Assembly (NCBI RefSeq): GCF_010548375.1
Contig: NZ_JAAGLY010000006.1
Coordinates: forward strand, 372,001 to 436,000
Length of the DNA stretch: 64,000 nt
Source: Streptomyces sp. SID13726
Lineage (GTDB): Bacteria > Actinomycetota > Actinomycetes > Streptomycetales > Streptomycetaceae
Direction of reading: 5' to 3'
Below the pieces are notes generated by a model. That model did no database searches and had not been told where the DNA came from. It saw only the letters and a program-made list of their open reading frames with translations. Below, piece after piece: positions 8,328 to 17,430 of this stretch (position 1 is the first letter of the stretch; the number at the start of each line of letters is the position of its first letter). The position numbers and the translations under genes were made by a program.

Positions 8328-10760
8328 GTGAGCGCTCAGGAGGAGCACGACATCGCGCGGCACCGGTTCGACGTGGCCGATGCCGCGCCTCTGCTGCTCG
8401 ATGCCCGGGGCGTGGTCACCGGCTGGACCAGGGACGCACAGCGGCTGCTGGGCTACGCCGCCTCCGACGTCGTAGGGACGGAGGCGGCCGCCCTGGTGGC
8501 CGAGGCGGACGCCGGGCGGCTGCCGGAGCTGGCCGGCCGGTGCCGTGCCGACGGCGGCTGGGCGGGGCTGCTGACCGCCGTGCGGCGGGACGGCCGGCCG
8601 GTCCGGGTGATGGCGCGGATCACCGCGGCCGACGACCCCGACGGCGCGGCCCGCTGGCTCGTGCTGCTGTCCGAGCTGGCGGAGGCGCCCGGCTGGGACA
8701 TGAGCCGTCCGGTGCTGGAGCAGATGGTCAGCCGCTCCCCCATCGGTATCGCGATCGTGGACACGGACCTGCGGTGCGTGTGGTCCAACCCGGCACTGGA
8801 GCAGTTCGGCAGCGCACCGGCCCCGCAGCGGCTGGGGCTGCGGTTCGGGGAGATCCAGCCCGGCCTGGACGCCGAGGACATCGAGGCGCAGATGCGGCGC
8901 GTGCTGGAGACCGGCGAGCCGATCGTGGGGTACGAGCACGTCGGGCGGGTCCGTGCCGCACCGCACCGGGAGACCGCGCACACCATGTCGTTCACCCGGA
9001 TCGACGACGACCGGGGTCACCCGATGGGCGTGTACTACACGGTCGTCGACATCACCGAGCGGCACCGCGCCCGGCAGCGTCTCGCCCTGCTGGACCGGGC
9101 CGGCGAGTACATCGGCCGCAGCCTGGACATCCGGCGCACCGCGCAGGAGCTGGCCGACGTGGCGGTACCGGCACTGGCCGACTACGTCACCGTGGACCTG
9201 CTGGAGTCGCTGCTGCGGGGCGCCGAGCCGGCCGCCCGGGTGCCGCTGCTGCGGGCCGGGCAGCAGTCGGTCAACGAGGGGGTCCCGGAGGCCGTCGTCG
9301 AGGTGGGTGACATCGCCGCCTACCGGCGCGGGTCGCCCCCGCTGAGCTGTCTGGCCTCGGGCAGGCCCTGGCGCGAGGAGCGGCTCGATCCGCTGGCCGC
9401 GGAGTGGGCCACCGACATACCGGGCGGGCGGGAGGCCACCTTCCTGGAGCTGGGTCTGCACAGCGTGATGGTCGTGCCGATGCGGGCCCGGGGCGCCACC
9501 CTGGGGGTCACGACGTTCTTCCGGCGCCACCGCCAGGAGCCCTTCGACGAGGACGACCTGAACCTGGCCGTGGACCTCGTCTCCCGGGCGGGCGTCTGCG
9601 TGGACAACGCCCGGCGCTACACCCGCGAGCGGGAGGCCGCGCTCGTCCTCCAGCGCAGTCTGCTGCCGCACCGGCTGCCCGAGCAGGGCGCCGTGGAGGT
9701 GACCGCCTGCTACCGGCCCGCCGACGAGCTGACCGGCCTCGGCGGTGACTGGTACGACCTGATCCCGCTCTCCGGGGCGCGGGTCGCCCTCGTGGTCGGC
9801 GAGGTCCCCGGGCACGGCATCGGCGCCGCCGCGGCCATGGGCCGGCTGCGGACCGCCGTACGGACGCTGGCGGCCCTCGATCTGCCGCCGGAGGAGGTGC
9901 TCGGGCACCTGGACGACCTGGTCGCCCGGAGCGCGCGGGAGGAGGGCGTGGGGCCGGGCGCCGAGGACACCGACAGCGCGCAGGGGTCCGGATGCGTCTA
10001 CGTCGTCTACGACCCCGTCGACGGCCAGTGCACGATGGCCGCCGCCGGTCATCCCGCGCCCGCGGTGATCCTGCCCGACGGCTCGGTCGCCTTCGTGGAC
10101 CTGCCGCAGGGGCCCTCGCTCGGGGTCGGCGGTCCGCCGTTCGAGTCGGTCGAGCTGGCCCTGGCGGAGGGCAGCACGCTGGCGCTGCACACCGACGGGC
10201 TGCTCGCCCGGGGTGCGGGGTGGACCGAGGACGCGGGCCGGGACCGGCTGCGCCAGGCCCTGGAGCGGCCCGCGCCCTCGCTGGACCTGCGCTGCCGGGC
10301 CGTCGTCGACGCCCTGGCCCCGGACCGGCCGCACGACGACGTGGCGCTGCTGATGGCCCGCACCCGGCTGCTGGGGCCCGGGCAGGTCGCCGACTGGGAC
10401 GTGCCCGCCGACCCGGCGCTGGTCGCGGAGGCCCGCAAGACGGCGTCGAGGCAGCTGACGGAGTGGGGCCTGGAGGAGTTCGCCTTCACCACCGAGCTGG
10501 TCGTGAGCGAGCTGGTCACCAACGCGATCCGGCACGCGGTCGGGCCGATCCGGCTGCGGCTGATCCGGGAGCGGACCCTGCTCTGCGAGGTGTTCGACGG
10601 CGGTGCCACCGCACCCCATCTGCGGCATCCGCGCACCACGGACGAGGGCGGCCGGGGGCTGCTGCTGGTCTCCCAGTTCGCCCAGCGCTGGGGCACCCGG
10701 TTCGTCCCCGAGGGGAAGATCATCTGGGCCGAGCAGTCCCTTGAGGATCCCCTCACCTGA
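8328..10760 (+). CDS. PAS-GAF-PP2C (SpoIIE-type) phosphatase with C-terminal HATPase
   Basis: This protein has about 810 residues: two PAS-like regions (roughly 10-125 and 130-250, ending in VVDITERHRARQR), a GAF domain (about 255-425), a SpoIIE/PP2C phosphatase (about 440-665; GLGGDWYDLI, LHTDGLLA, DDVALL) and an RsbW-like HATPase at the C terminus (ELVTNAIRHA, GGRGLLLVSQFA). It combines an anti-sigma-factor kinase-like module with a phosphatase, the typical Streptomyces partner-switching architecture. The second metal motif reads GEVPGHG where the family normally has GDVxGHG, an Asp-to-Glu change. GTG 8328 is preferred because AGAGAGG lies at suitable spacing; an ATG at 8274 would add an unconserved basic stretch. 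The target sigma/anti-sigma pathway is not encoded nearby. Confidence 0.85.
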   Translation: MSAQEEHDIARHRFDVADAAPLLLDARGVVTGWTRDAQRLLGYAASDVVGTEAAALVAEADAGRLPELAGRCRADGGWAGLLTAVRRDGRPVRVMARITAADDPDGAARWLVLLSELAEAPGWDMSRPVLEQMVSRSPIGIAIVDTDLRCVWSNPALEQFGSAPAPQRLGLRFGEIQPGLDAEDIEAQMRRVLETGEPIVGYEHVGRVRAAPHRETAHTMSFTRIDDDRGHPMGVYYTVVDITERHRARQRLALLDRAGEYIGRSLDIRRTAQELADVAVPALADYVTVDLLESLLRGAEPAARVPLLRAGQQSVNEGVPEAVVEVGDIAAYRRGSPPLSCLASGRPWREERLDPLAAEWATDIPGGREATFLELGLHSVMVVPMRARGATLGVTTFFRRHRQEPFDEDDLNLAVDLVSRAGVCVDNARRYTREREAALVLQRSLLPHRLPEQGAVEVTACYRPADELTGLGGDWYDLIPLSGARVALVVGEVPGHGIGAAAAMGRLRTAVRTLAALDLPPEEVLGHLDDLVARSAREEGVGPGAEDTDSAQGSGCVYVVYDPVDGQCTMAAAGHPAPAVILPDGSVAFVDLPQGPSLGVGGPPFESVELALAEGSTLALHTDGLLARGAGWTEDAGRDRLRQALERPAPSLDLRCRAVVDALAPDRPHDDVALLMARTRLLGPGQVADWDVPADPALVAEARKTASRQLTEWGLEEFAFTTELVVSELVTNAIRHAVGPIRLRLIRERTLLCEVFDGGATAPHLRHPRTTDEGGRGLLLVSQFAQRWGTRFVPEGKIIWAEQSLEDPLT

Positions 10761-10812
10761 CCTCCCATACCGTGGGAAACTGGGGTGATCCCGGCGGTGA
10801 GGCGGCAACACC

Positions 10813-12042
10813 ATGACCGACAGACCCATCGACTACGCGGCGGTCTTCCAGGCGCTGCCGGGCGTGGTCGCGCTCCTCACGCCCCAGCTGGTGTTCGCGG
10901 ACGTCAACGAGGAGTTCCTGCGGGTGGCCGGGCGGCGGCGGGAGGACCTCGTGGGCCGCTACCTCTTCGACGTGTTCCCGGACAACCCGAACGACCCGGC
11001 GGCCACCGGCATGCGCAACCTGGCCGCCTCGCTGCGCCGGGTCCTGGACACCGGCGAGCGCGACGCCATGGCGCTCCAGCGCTACGACGTCCAGGACCCG
11101 GACCGGCCCGGCGAGTGGCAGGTGCGCTACTGGAGCCCCGTCAACGCCCCGGTGCTGGGCCCTGACGGCAAGGTCGCGCTGCTGGTGCACCGGGTCGAGG
11201 AGGTCACCGAGCTGATGCGGGCCCGCGGCGGACCGCGCGGCGGCAAGGCCCGGGTCCTGGAGGCCGAGCTGTACACGCGGGCCCGCGAGCTCCAGGAGCT
11301 GAACGAACGGCTGCGGCGGGCCCACGCCCGCGAGCGCGAGGTGGCGCTGGCCCTCCAGGACGCGATGCTGCCCACCTCGCGCCAGACCCTGCACCACCGG
11401 GCCGCCGTCCGCTACCGGCCCGCGGTGGGGGCGCTCAACGTCTGCGGGGACTGGTACGACCTCGTCGACCTGGTGGGCGGCCGGGGCGTGGGCGTCTCGG
11501 TGGGCGACGTGGTGGGCCACGGCCTCGGGGCGGCCTGTGTCATGGGCCAGCTGCGCAGCGCCCTGAGCGCGGCCTCCCGGGTGGCCGAGGGCCCGGCCCA
11601 GGCGCTGGACGTGCTGGGCCGGTACGCGCATGTGATCGACGGCGCCGAGTCGGCCACCGCGGTCACCGCGTTCATCGACTTCGACCGCGGCACCATCACG
11701 TACAGCAGTGCCGGGCACCCGCCGCCGATGCTGGTGCACGCCGACGGCCGCGTGGAGTGCCTGGACGGGGCCACCGATCCGCCGCTCGACGCCCGCCCCG
11801 ACCGGGTACCCCGGCCGCAGGCCGTCACCGCCTTCACTGAGGGCGCCACCCTGGCGCTCTACACCGACGGCCTGGTGGAGCGGCGCCGCGAGGACGTCGA
11901 CACGGGCCTCGACCGGCTCGCCGACTCCCTGGCCCGGCACCGCGGGGAGGACCCCGAGACCCTGGCCGACGCCGTCCTCTCGGAGCTGCTGCCGCCCGGC
12001 GGCGCCACCGACGACACGGCTCTGGTCATCGTGCGGCTGTGA
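10813..12042 (+). CDS. PAS-containing PP2C (SpoIIE-type) phosphatase
   Basis: This 409-residue protein has an N-terminal PAS domain (residues 5-125; FQALPGVVALLTPQLVFADV), a helical linker likely to form a coiled coil (about 140-178) and a SpoIIE/PP2C catalytic domain (185-405). Metal-binding motifs are all canonical: CGDWYDLVDL, VGDVVGHGLGAA, LYTDGLVE and DDTALVIV. It follows the larger phosphatase by 52 bases in the same direction and may share its transcript. Unlike that neighbour it has no HATPase and keeps the usual Asp in the GDV motif. Its role is probably to dephosphorylate an anti-anti-sigma factor in response to a PAS signal; the partner cannot be named from this window. Confidence 0.87.
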   Translation: MTDRPIDYAAVFQALPGVVALLTPQLVFADVNEEFLRVAGRRREDLVGRYLFDVFPDNPNDPAATGMRNLAASLRRVLDTGERDAMALQRYDVQDPDRPGEWQVRYWSPVNAPVLGPDGKVALLVHRVEEVTELMRARGGPRGGKARVLEAELYTRARELQELNERLRRAHAREREVALALQDAMLPTSRQTLHHRAAVRYRPAVGALNVCGDWYDLVDLVGGRGVGVSVGDVVGHGLGAACVMGQLRSALSAASRVAEGPAQALDVLGRYAHVIDGAESATAVTAFIDFDRGTITYSSAGHPPPMLVHADGRVECLDGATDPPLDARPDRVPRPQAVTAFTEGATLALYTDGLVERRREDVDTGLDRLADSLARHRGEDPETLADAVLSELLPPGGATDDTALVIVRL

Positions 12043-12051
12043 ACGGCCGCG

Positions 12052-12210
12052 GGTGGGGGCGTGGCGGTGCCGGTGCCGGTCCCGGCGCGTCCGCGGGCGG
12101 GGCTGTGACCGTGACGGTCGCGACGCGTCCGCGGGCGGGGCTGTGACCGTGACGGTCCCAGCACGCCCGCAGGCGGGGCGGTGGCCGTGCCGGTCGCGAC
12201 GCTCGGCCCT
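12052..12210. repeat. Intergenic tandem repeat, 38-bp unit, about 3-4 copies
   Basis: The block GCGTCCGCGGGCGGGGCTGT recurs with a spacing of exactly 38 bp (the GCGT of the first copy ends at 12090, the second at 12128, a diverged third at 12166), followed by CCGTGACGGTC. Flanking sequence on both sides looks like decayed further copies. No conserved ORF covers it. A weak promoter for plsC (TTCCGG-N17-TACACT ending at 12240) lies just downstream. Confidence 0.75.
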
Positions 12211-12316
12211 GTTCCGGCCCCCGCCGCCTGCGCCTACACTGACAGCCCCACCTCACGCCGGTTGACCAGCCAGAACGCGGAGTTGAGCCGTCCGCCCGAC
12301 CGAGGAGCGCCCCCTC

Positions 12317-13036
12317 TTGTTCTACTACCTGCTCAAATACGTGCTGTTGGGGCCGTTGCTGAGACTGGTCTTCCGGCCGCGAATAGAAGGCCTGGAGCAC
12401 ATCCCGGAGTCGGGTGCGGCCATCGTCGCCGGCAATCACCTGTCCTTCTCGGACCACTTCCTGATGCCGGCGGTCCTCAATCGCCGCATCACCTTCCTGG
12501 CCAAGGCCGAGTACTTCACCGGCCCCGGCATCAAGGGCCGGCTGACCGCCTTCTTCTTCCGCAGCGCCGGGCAGATCCCGGTCGACCGCTCCGGCAAGGA
12601 GGCAGGCCAGGCCGCCATCCGCGAGGGCCTCGGCGTGCTCCGCAAGGACGAGCTGCTGGGCATCTACCCGGAGGGCACCCGCTCCCACGACGGCCGCCTC
12701 TACAAGGGCAAGGTCGGGGTCGCGGTGATGGCGCTCAAGGCCCAGGCGCCCGTCATCCCCTGCGCGATGATCGGCACCTTCGAGGCCCAGCCGCCCGGCA
12801 AGGTCATCCCGAACATCCACCCCGTGGTGATCCGCTTCGGCAAGCCCCTCGACTTCTCCCGCTACGCCGGGATGGAGAACGAGAAGGCGATCCTGCGGGC
12901 GATCACCGACGAGATCATGTACGCCATCCTGAAGCTGTCCGACCAGGAGTACGTCGACCAGTACGCGGCCGTGGTCAAGGCGGAGGAGGCCGCGGCGGCC
13001 AAGGAGCGCAAGTTCCCGAGGCTGCCGCTCAGTTGA
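12317..13036 (+). CDS. 1-acyl-sn-glycerol-3-phosphate acyltransferase (PlsC family)
   Basis: This 239-residue membrane-associated acyltransferase would acylate lysophosphatidate in phospholipid synthesis. It has the catalytic NHxxxxD motif (AGNHLSFSDH), the PVDRSG block, the EGTRSHDG substrate motif and PVIPCAMIG, all in the expected order for the PlsC/LPLAT family. The N terminus is hydrophobic (YYLLKYVLLGPLLRLVF). Translation begins at TTG 12317 behind GAGGAGC; no ATG or GTG start lies close to the conserved region. It stands alone between a repeat array and the next gene. The exact acyl acceptor is not certain, since streptomycetes carry several PlsC paralogues. Confidence 0.88.
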   Translation: MFYYLLKYVLLGPLLRLVFRPRIEGLEHIPESGAAIVAGNHLSFSDHFLMPAVLNRRITFLAKAEYFTGPGIKGRLTAFFFRSAGQIPVDRSGKEAGQAAIREGLGVLRKDELLGIYPEGTRSHDGRLYKGKVGVAVMALKAQAPVIPCAMIGTFEAQPPGKVIPNIHPVVIRFGKPLDFSRYAGMENEKAILRAITDEIMYAILKLSDQEYVDQYAAVVKAEEAAAAKERKFPRLPLS

Positions 13037-13095
13037 CCTCTGCTGTCGGCAGAGCGCTCTGTGCCGGGGGCGCCCGCCGACCTTAGGGTCACGGC

Positions 13096-14124
13096 ATGAG
13101 ACGTGCTGTGGTGATCGGAGCGACAGGACAGATCGGGCGCGTGGCCGTCACGGCGCTGGCCCGGGACGACTGGGAGGTGACGGCCGTCTCGCGCGGCGGC
13201 GGACGGGACGAGGGCTGGCCGGAGGGGGTGCGGGTGGCCCGGGCCGACCGGGCGGACGACGCCGCGCTGGCCGACGCGGTCGGCGACGGCTGTGACGTCC
13301 TGGTGGACATGGTCGCCTACGGCCCGGAACACGCACGGCAGTTGGTGTCGCTGGCCGACCGAGTGGGCTCGGCCGTGGTGGTCTCCAGCGTCTCGGTCTA
13401 CGAGGACGACAAGGGCCGTGGCTTCGACACCCAGGGCGAGCCGGACGGCTTCCCCGAGTACCCGGTGCCGCTGGGCGAGGGGCAGCGGACCGTCGTACCG
13501 GGCGAGGCGTCCTACAGCACCCGCAAGGCAGGGCTTGAGCGTGAACTCCTCGCGGCAGGCGGGCGGTTGCCCACGACTCTGCTGCGGGCGGGCGCGATCC
13601 ACGGGCCGCACTGCCAGACGCCGCGTGAGCTGTACTTCGTCAAGCGCAACCTGGACGGCCGCGCCCGGCGCGTCCTCCCCTACGGCGGCCTCAGCCGCTT
13701 CCATCCGGCGAACGTCCACAACATCGCGGAGCTGATCCGGCTGGCGGCGGCGCGGCCGGGCACCCGGGCCCTCAACGCGGTGGACCCGGACGCTCCTACG
13801 GTGGCGGAGATCGCCGCCGCGATCGACGCCGTCATGGGCGCCGAGCCGGAGACGGTCCTGCTGGACGGGCCGCCGCCGTCGCCGACCGTGGGCGACACCC
13901 CGTGGTCGGTTCCGGTGCCGGTCGTCTGCGACATGTCCGCCGCGGAACGGGAGTTGGGCTACCGCCCGGTGGTGGCGCGGTACGCGGACGGGCTGCCGGA
14001 GACCGTCGCCTGGATCGAGGGGCGGCTGGCCGGGCGGGACTGGCGGGAGGCGTACCCGAAGATGTTCCAGAACTACGGCGACCTCTTCGACTACGCGGCG
14101 GAGGACGCGTTTCTGGGGGCGTGA
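13096..14124 (+). CDS. NAD(P)-dependent epimerase/reductase, Rossmann fold (atypical SDR)
   Basis: This 342-residue protein begins with a classic dinucleotide-binding loop (VVIGATGQIGRVAV, residues 5-18) and continues with an SDR-like fold: VVVSSVSVYEDDKG, a YSTRKAGLER segment where the Tyr-x3-Lys pair of extended SDRs is retained, then a C-terminal substrate lobe. The pattern suits sugar-nucleotide epimerase/reductase-like proteins; the substrate is unknown. Hexamer TAGGGT at 13084-13089 ends six bases before the ATG, consistent with a leaderless mRNA. It appears monocistronic and is followed by a strong hairpin at 14144-14177. Confidence is high for the fold, low for any specific reaction. 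Confidence 0.75.
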   Translation: MRRAVVIGATGQIGRVAVTALARDDWEVTAVSRGGGRDEGWPEGVRVARADRADDAALADAVGDGCDVLVDMVAYGPEHARQLVSLADRVGSAVVVSSVSVYEDDKGRGFDTQGEPDGFPEYPVPLGEGQRTVVPGEASYSTRKAGLERELLAAGGRLPTTLLRAGAIHGPHCQTPRELYFVKRNLDGRARRVLPYGGLSRFHPANVHNIAELIRLAAARPGTRALNAVDPDAPTVAEIAAAIDAVMGAEPETVLLDGPPPSPTVGDTPWSVPVPVVCDMSAAERELGYRPVVARYADGLPETVAWIEGRLAGRDWREAYPKMFQNYGDLFDYAAEDAFLGA

Positions 14125-14143
14125 CCGTCCTCGGGGCATGAGA

Positions 14144-14178
14144 GAGGGGGACGGCCCGTGGCTCGGGCCGCCCCCCTT
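14144..14178. terminator. Hairpin terminator between convergent genes
   Basis: GGGGG-A-CGGCCCG pairs with CGGGCCG-CCCCC around a short loop (TGGCT), with one bulged base, followed by TTCGTTC. It sits between the 3' ends of the epimerase-like gene and the aminopeptidase gene, so it could stop transcription from both sides. Confidence 0.75.
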
Positions 14179-14196
14179 CGTTCTACGGCTCGGCGC

Positions 14197-15810
14197 TCAC
14201 GGCTTCGGCGTGGCGTGCGGGGCGCACGTCACGTCGGCCTTGTCCAGCTTGCCGGTGAGCAGGTAGGCGTCCACCCGCGTGTTGATGCAGGGGTTGACCA
14301 GGCCGGTCACACCGTGGGAGCCCGCGTCCTTCTCGGTGATCAGGCGGGAGCCCTTGAAGCGCTTGTGCAGTTCGACGCCGCCCTCGTACGGGGTGGCCGC
14401 GTCACGCTGGGACTGCACGATGAGCACGCCGGGCAGGCCCTTGCCGGTCTTCACGTTCACCGGGGTCTGCTGCTTGACCGGCCAGGTGGCGCAGGGCAGG
14501 TTCAGCCAGGCGTTGGCCCAGGTCATGAACGGGTACTTCTTGTTGAGCGCGGTGTTGTCCTTGTCCCACTTCTTCCAGCTGGTGGGCCACTTGGCGTCGG
14601 TGCACTCGACGGCCGTGTAGACGGCGTTGCCGTTCTCCGAGGCGATGTTGCCCGCGGTGTCGGACAGGTCCGGGGCGGCGGCGTCGATCAGCGCCTGGGT
14701 GTCACCGGCGAAGTACTTGCTGAACACGGTGGCGACCGGCACCCACGAGGAGTCGTAGTACGGGGCGCTCTGGAAGAAGCCGATCAGCTCGGCCGGGCCG
14801 ACGACCCCGCCGATGGGGTTCTTCTTGGCGGTGGCGCGCAGTTCGAGCCACTTGGCCTGGACGGCGGCGCGGGTGGTGCCGAGGTGGAAGGCGGCGTCGT
14901 TGGCGGCGACCCAGTCCTCCCAGTCCTTCCAGCGGCCCTCGAAGGCGATGTCCTGGTCGAGGTTGGCCTCGTACCAGATCTTCTCCCGCGACGGGTTGAC
15001 CACGCTGTCGACGACCATGCGGCGCACGTGGTTCGGGTACATGGTGCCGTAGACGGCTCCGATGTAGGTGCCGTACGAGACGCCCAGGTAGTTGAGCTTC
15101 TTCTCGCCGAGCGCGGCGCGGATGACGTCCAGGTCGCGCACGGTGTTGGGCGTGGTCATCTGCTGGAGCATCGCCTTGCCGGTGCGCTCGGCGCAGCCGT
15201 CGGCGTACTCACGGGCGAGCTTGCGCTGGGCGCGCTTGTCGGCCTCGGAGTCCGGGACCGGGTCCATCTTCGGGGCCTTCACGAACTCCTGCGGGTCGAT
15301 ACAGGAGATGGGCGCGGAGTGGCCGACACCGCGCGGGTCGAAGCCCACGAAGTCGTACGCCTTGGCCGCGTTGGCCCAGATCGGGTTCTTGGTGGTGACA
15401 CGGAGCGGGAAGCGCAGGCCGGAGGCGCCGGGGCCGCCCGGGTTGTAGATGAGGGCGCCCTGGCGCTCCGTCTTGGTGCCGGTGTTGCCGATGCGGTCGA
15501 CGGCGAGCTTGATCTGCTTGCCGTTCGGCTTGGCGTAGTCGAGCGGCACGCTGACCCAGCCGCACTGGACCGGCTTGGCTATCCCCCAGTCGGCGGGACA
15601 GTCCGCCCACTTGATGCCGGCCTTGGCGGCGCCGGCGGCGGCGAGGGCCGCCCCCGCGGCCTCACGGTCCGGGCCGTGCCGGGTGACATCCGCGTGCTTG
15701 GCGGCGCCGGCCGCCGGTATCGCGCCGGCACCGGATATGAGTGTGGCTGTGATGAGCACCCCGGCCGAACCGAGCGCGGTCGTCCGCCACTTCGGTCTCG
15801 TCTCCCTCAA
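14197..15810 (-). CDS. Secreted tripeptidyl aminopeptidase (alpha/beta hydrolase, peptidase S33)
   Basis: This 537-residue exported protein has a signal peptide with basic n-region (RPKWRTT) and hydrophobic core (residues 12-30) ending near AGAA. The mature part has the S33 pattern: oxyanion region NPGGPGASG, DPRGVGHS, nucleophile Ser in GVSYGTYIG, catalytic Asp in QSQRDAATP and His in DAGSHGVTG, plus the C-terminal TAP-like segment. It resembles the Streptomyces Tap/SlpD/SlpE enzymes that release tripeptides from secreted protein N termini. The start is TTG at 15810, supported by GGGGAGG at good spacing; no ATG lies near. Its gene is separate from the urease operon behind it. Confidence 0.9.
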   Translation of the reverse strand: MRETRPKWRTTALGSAGVLITATLISGAGAIPAAGAAKHADVTRHGPDREAAGAALAAAGAAKAGIKWADCPADWGIAKPVQCGWVSVPLDYAKPNGKQIKLAVDRIGNTGTKTERQGALIYNPGGPGASGLRFPLRVTTKNPIWANAAKAYDFVGFDPRGVGHSAPISCIDPQEFVKAPKMDPVPDSEADKRAQRKLAREYADGCAERTGKAMLQQMTTPNTVRDLDVIRAALGEKKLNYLGVSYGTYIGAVYGTMYPNHVRRMVVDSVVNPSREKIWYEANLDQDIAFEGRWKDWEDWVAANDAAFHLGTTRAAVQAKWLELRATAKKNPIGGVVGPAELIGFFQSAPYYDSSWVPVATVFSKYFAGDTQALIDAAAPDLSDTAGNIASENGNAVYTAVECTDAKWPTSWKKWDKDNTALNKKYPFMTWANAWLNLPCATWPVKQQTPVNVKTGKGLPGVLIVQSQRDAATPYEGGVELHKRFKGSRLITEKDAGSHGVTGLVNPCINTRVDAYLLTGKLDKADVTCAPHATPKP

Positions 15811-15939
15811 GAGGGACCCCTCCCCGTACGTCGTTTCGATTCGTACGGGGATCCTCCAGGCTATGGAGACTCTGTGAACAGGGGTGCGTACGTCTTCTTT
15901 GCCAATCCGATAAAAGGAAGCGGTCGTTCGCTGGGCGGA

Positions 15940-16713
15940 CTACGCGTTCAGGATCTTTTGCGCCCGTTCCAGGACCTTGCGCAGTCGCAGGGCGTCCGGG
16001 GCGACGGCGCTCACGAGGGCGGCGGGTCCGGCGAGCGGCATGAGGGCGGCGCCGTCGTCGAGTACCTGTGCCGCCACCGGCTCGTCGACGAACTCGGGCC
16101 GTACGACGAGGAGTTGGCCGACGGCTCGCTGTCCGCCGAGCACCGCCGGGCCGTCCCAGCCGCCCGGTGCGCCGGGGCCGCAGGACAGCTCCTGGTCGAG
16201 GACGGTCCGGCCCGCGACGCGCAGGACGAGCCGGCTGGTCAGCCGCCCGGGCTCCTCCCCCACCCGGCCGAGCACCTGCTCTTCTCGCAGTACGAGACGG
16301 CTGGTCGGCGCGAGGTCGAGACGGGTGGTGACGTACAGGTCGCTGCCGCCCGCGGAGATCAACTGTTCGGGCAGCCAGTGCAGTTCGGCGTCCTCGGCGA
16401 CGGCGAGGCGTACGTCGTAGCGGGCGTCGCCCTTGGTCTGTCCCGGCAGGGCGATGGTGGCGGCGGCCGAACCGACGTGCAGCCGGGCGCCGTTGTGGAC
16501 TTCGGCCTCCACGGCGAAGCGGTCGCCGCCGAGCGGTCCGCTCATCGCGCCGACGAGCATGACGCGTGCCTCGGTCCCACTGCCCCGGGTCCTGCGCAGC
16601 GCCAGCGGTCCGTCGCTCTCCAACACAGGCAGGGCCGTACCGCCCCGTCCGTCGACCCGCGCGACCATCCGCGCGGTGGCCCGCACCCCGGCCGCTGCCG
16701 CGGTCACGGTCAC
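15940..16713 (-). CDS. ureD: Urease accessory protein UreD
   Basis: This 257-residue chaperone acts with UreF and UreG to deliver nickel to the urease apoenzyme. Family features include LVGAMSGPLGGDRF, the strand-rich body and LHWLPEQLISAGGSDL, equivalent to the conserved PxPxI region of UreD/UreH. It is the last gene of the cluster. I take GTG 16713 as the start because it overlaps the ureG stop as GTGA, the usual coupling signal; a second GTG at 16722 is also in frame. UreD proteins vary greatly in sequence, so much of the confidence comes from position directly after ureG. Confidence 0.85.
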   Translation of the reverse strand: MTVTAAAAGVRATARMVARVDGRGGTALPVLESDGPLALRRTRGSGTEARVMLVGAMSGPLGGDRFAVEAEVHNGARLHVGSAAATIALPGQTKGDARYDVRLAVAEDAELHWLPEQLISAGGSDLYVTTRLDLAPTSRLVLREEQVLGRVGEEPGRLTSRLVLRVAGRTVLDQELSCGPGAPGGWDGPAVLGGQRAVGQLLVVRPEFVDEPVAAQVLDDGAALMPLAGPAALVSAVAPDALRLRKVLERAQKILNA

Positions 16714-17387
16714 GCCGTCCACGCGGCGAGCTGCGTCCGCACCCAGGCTGCGGTGTCCTTGACGCCGGTCCCGCCTCGGAGGGACTGGAAGACGACCGGG
16801 AGTTCGGCGCGCTGGGCCTTGGCGTCGGCGGCCATACGGGCGAGGTCGGAGCCGACGTACGGGGCGAGGTCGGTCTTGTTGACGATGAGGAGGTCGGCGG
16901 TGGTGACGCCGGGGCCGCCCTTGCGGGGGATGTCGTCCCCTCCGGCCACGTCGATCACGAAGATCTGGGCGTCGACCAGGCCCTTGGAGAAGGTGGCGGT
17001 GAGGTTGTCGCCGCCGCTCTCCACGAGGATCAGGTCCAGGGGGCCGACGGTGTCCTCCAGGTCCTCCACGGCTTCGAGGTTGGCGGAGATGTCGTCCCGG
17101 ATCGCGGTGTGGGGGCAGGCTCCGGTCTCCACCGCGGTGATGCGTTCGGGGGGCAGGACGGCTTCCCTGAGGAGGAACTCGGCGTCTTCCCGGGTGTAGA
17201 TGTCGTTGGTGACGACGGCGAGGGAGAGGTCGTCGCGGAGGGCTCGGCAGAGGGCGGCGACGGTGGCGGTCTTGCCGGAGCCGACGGGGCCGCCGAGGCC
17301 GATCCGGAGGGCTCTTCGGGTGCCGTCGGGGTGGTGGGCGTCGGCGCTCACTGCTGCGGGGCCGTCGTGATGGTGGTCGAGGTGCAT
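16710..17387 (-). CDS. ureG: Urease accessory GTPase UreG with His-rich N terminus
   Basis: This 225-residue SIMIBI-class GTPase powers nickel insertion into urease. Motifs: P-loop GGPVGSGKT (residues 32-40), VVTNDIYTREDAEF, the metal-binding Cys-Pro-His in ETGACPHTAIRDD, VESGGDN, VIDVAGGDDIPRKGGPG and the guanine-specificity NKTDLAP. The first 20 residues contain six histidines (MHLDHHHD and ADAHH), a probable nickel reservoir. No ureE is present in the cluster, so this tail may take over the nickel-storage role that UreE plays elsewhere; that is inference. Start ATG 17387 is preceded by a 127-base gap to ureF that holds a dispersed repeat. Confidence 0.95.
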   Translation of the reverse strand: MHLDHHHDGPAAVSADAHHPDGTRRALRIGLGGPVGSGKTATVAALCRALRDDLSLAVVTNDIYTREDAEFLLREAVLPPERITAVETGACPHTAIRDDISANLEAVEDLEDTVGPLDLILVESGGDNLTATFSKGLVDAQIFVIDVAGGDDIPRKGGPGVTTADLLIVNKTDLAPYVGSDLARMAADAKAQRAELPVVFQSLRGGTGVKDTAAWVRTQLAAWTA

Positions 17388-17430
17388 GTGCGGCTCCTTG
17401 AGGGTTCGTTGTCGGGTGCGGGTGTGTGGG

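Noticed and set aside
14158..17199. A 1013-codon frame opposite the aminopeptidase, ureD and ureG
   Set aside because: It is a shadow of three genuine genes with complete motifs on the other strand; no domain is recognisable in it.
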